NCBI GenBank assembly: GCA_029547185.1
Contig: JAKPPU010000018.1
Span: 16,179 to 80,178, forward strand
Origin: Deltaproteobacteria bacterium
GTDB lineage: Bacteria > Desulfobacterota > Desulfomonilia > UBA1062
Direction: 5' to 3'
Length of the DNA stretch: 64,000 bases
Below, in pieces: positions 63,934-64,000 of this stretch. The position numbers and the translations under genes are program-made. The notes beneath the pieces are model-generated. The model was not told where the DNA came from. It searched no databases and saw only the letters and a list, made by a program, of their open reading frames with translations. How positions within the stretch are numbered: position 1 is the first letter of the stretch; every line of letters starts with the position of its first letter.

Positions 63934-64000
63934 TCAGGCCTGGTATCTGTACTTCCCAAGATGCTCTTTGGTCCTGATGTAGTCGGTGTACATTCTCCCG
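63934..64000 (-). CDS. C-terminal end of an unidentified protein (partial)
   Basis: Only 21 residues are visible before the TGA stop at 63934-63936 (reading RMYTDYIRTKEHLGKYRYQA). The rest lies beyond the right edge. The ending is too short to assign; a terminator hairpin follows it. Confidence 0.5.
   Translation of the reverse strand, partial: GRMYTDYIRTKEHLGKYRYQA

Overview
This 64 kb window is an ordinary chromosomal stretch of a GC-rich, Gram-negative bacterium with short intergenic gaps and clear Shine-Dalgarno sites. The gene content fits an anaerobic deltaproteobacterium (Desulfobacterota; a Syntrophobacterales- or Syntrophorhabdus-like organism is a guess, not a demonstration). Supporting content is an acyl-CoA dehydrogenase with EtfBA, a thiolase/3-hydroxyacyl-CoA dehydrogenase pair, a DUF362-ferredoxin protein, a transaldolase-glucose-6-phosphate isomerase fusion, QueH, an outer-membrane barrel and a HesB-like selenoprotein.

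Layout. 0-3.3 kb: an N-acyl-D-amino-acid deacylase (cut by the left edge) and a fold-III PLP decarboxylase, divergent from an AraC-type regulator. 3.4-14.4 kb: small unknown proteins, a VOC protein, a hotdog thioesterase, UV-damage endonuclease, a YejM-like sulfatase-fold membrane protein, two metallophosphoesterases, a ZIP transporter and a CPBP protease relative. 14.4-18.1 kb: a beta-barrel protein, an AI-2E transporter remnant, a HesB-like protein read through an in-frame UGA, a flavodoxin-reductase-like protein, ZupT and a GlpM-like protein. 18.1-20.2 kb: an AT-rich island (SEC-C protein, MazEF) bounded by two roughly 200-bp palindromic repeats. 20.2-30.2 kb: exonuclease III, a Sel1 protein, DUF362-ferredoxin, TrpR-like, SagB-like, htpG with a DUF1232-J-domain gene, and acyl-CoA dehydrogenase-EtfB-EtfA. 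30.2-38.4 kb: a frameshifted surface lipoprotein, WrbA, a Clp1-like polynucleotide kinase, an SDR and DUF523-DUF1722. 38.7-43.8 kb: a BASS-family transporter, a cytosolic arylsulfatase and a SulP permease, apparently one sulfate-ester cassette. 43.9-56 kb: DUF2795, QueH, a degenerate receiver, then central carbon genes (Tal-Pgi, glucokinase, 3-hydroxyacyl-CoA dehydrogenase, thiolase, ApbE, enolase). 56-64 kb: PlsB, UvrC, a decayed region with two pseudogenes and repeats, Pth and two membrane proteins.

The most notable observations are: the HesB-like selenoprotein, whose UGA at codon 33 is followed by a plausible bacterial SECIS hairpin and which ordinary gene calling would truncate; a dispersed palindromic repeat family with two full copies and three partial ones, one adjacent block of which is duplicated in inverted orientation about 44 kb away; and the transporter-sulfatase-SulP cassette. 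No rRNA, tRNA or CRISPR array was recognised.
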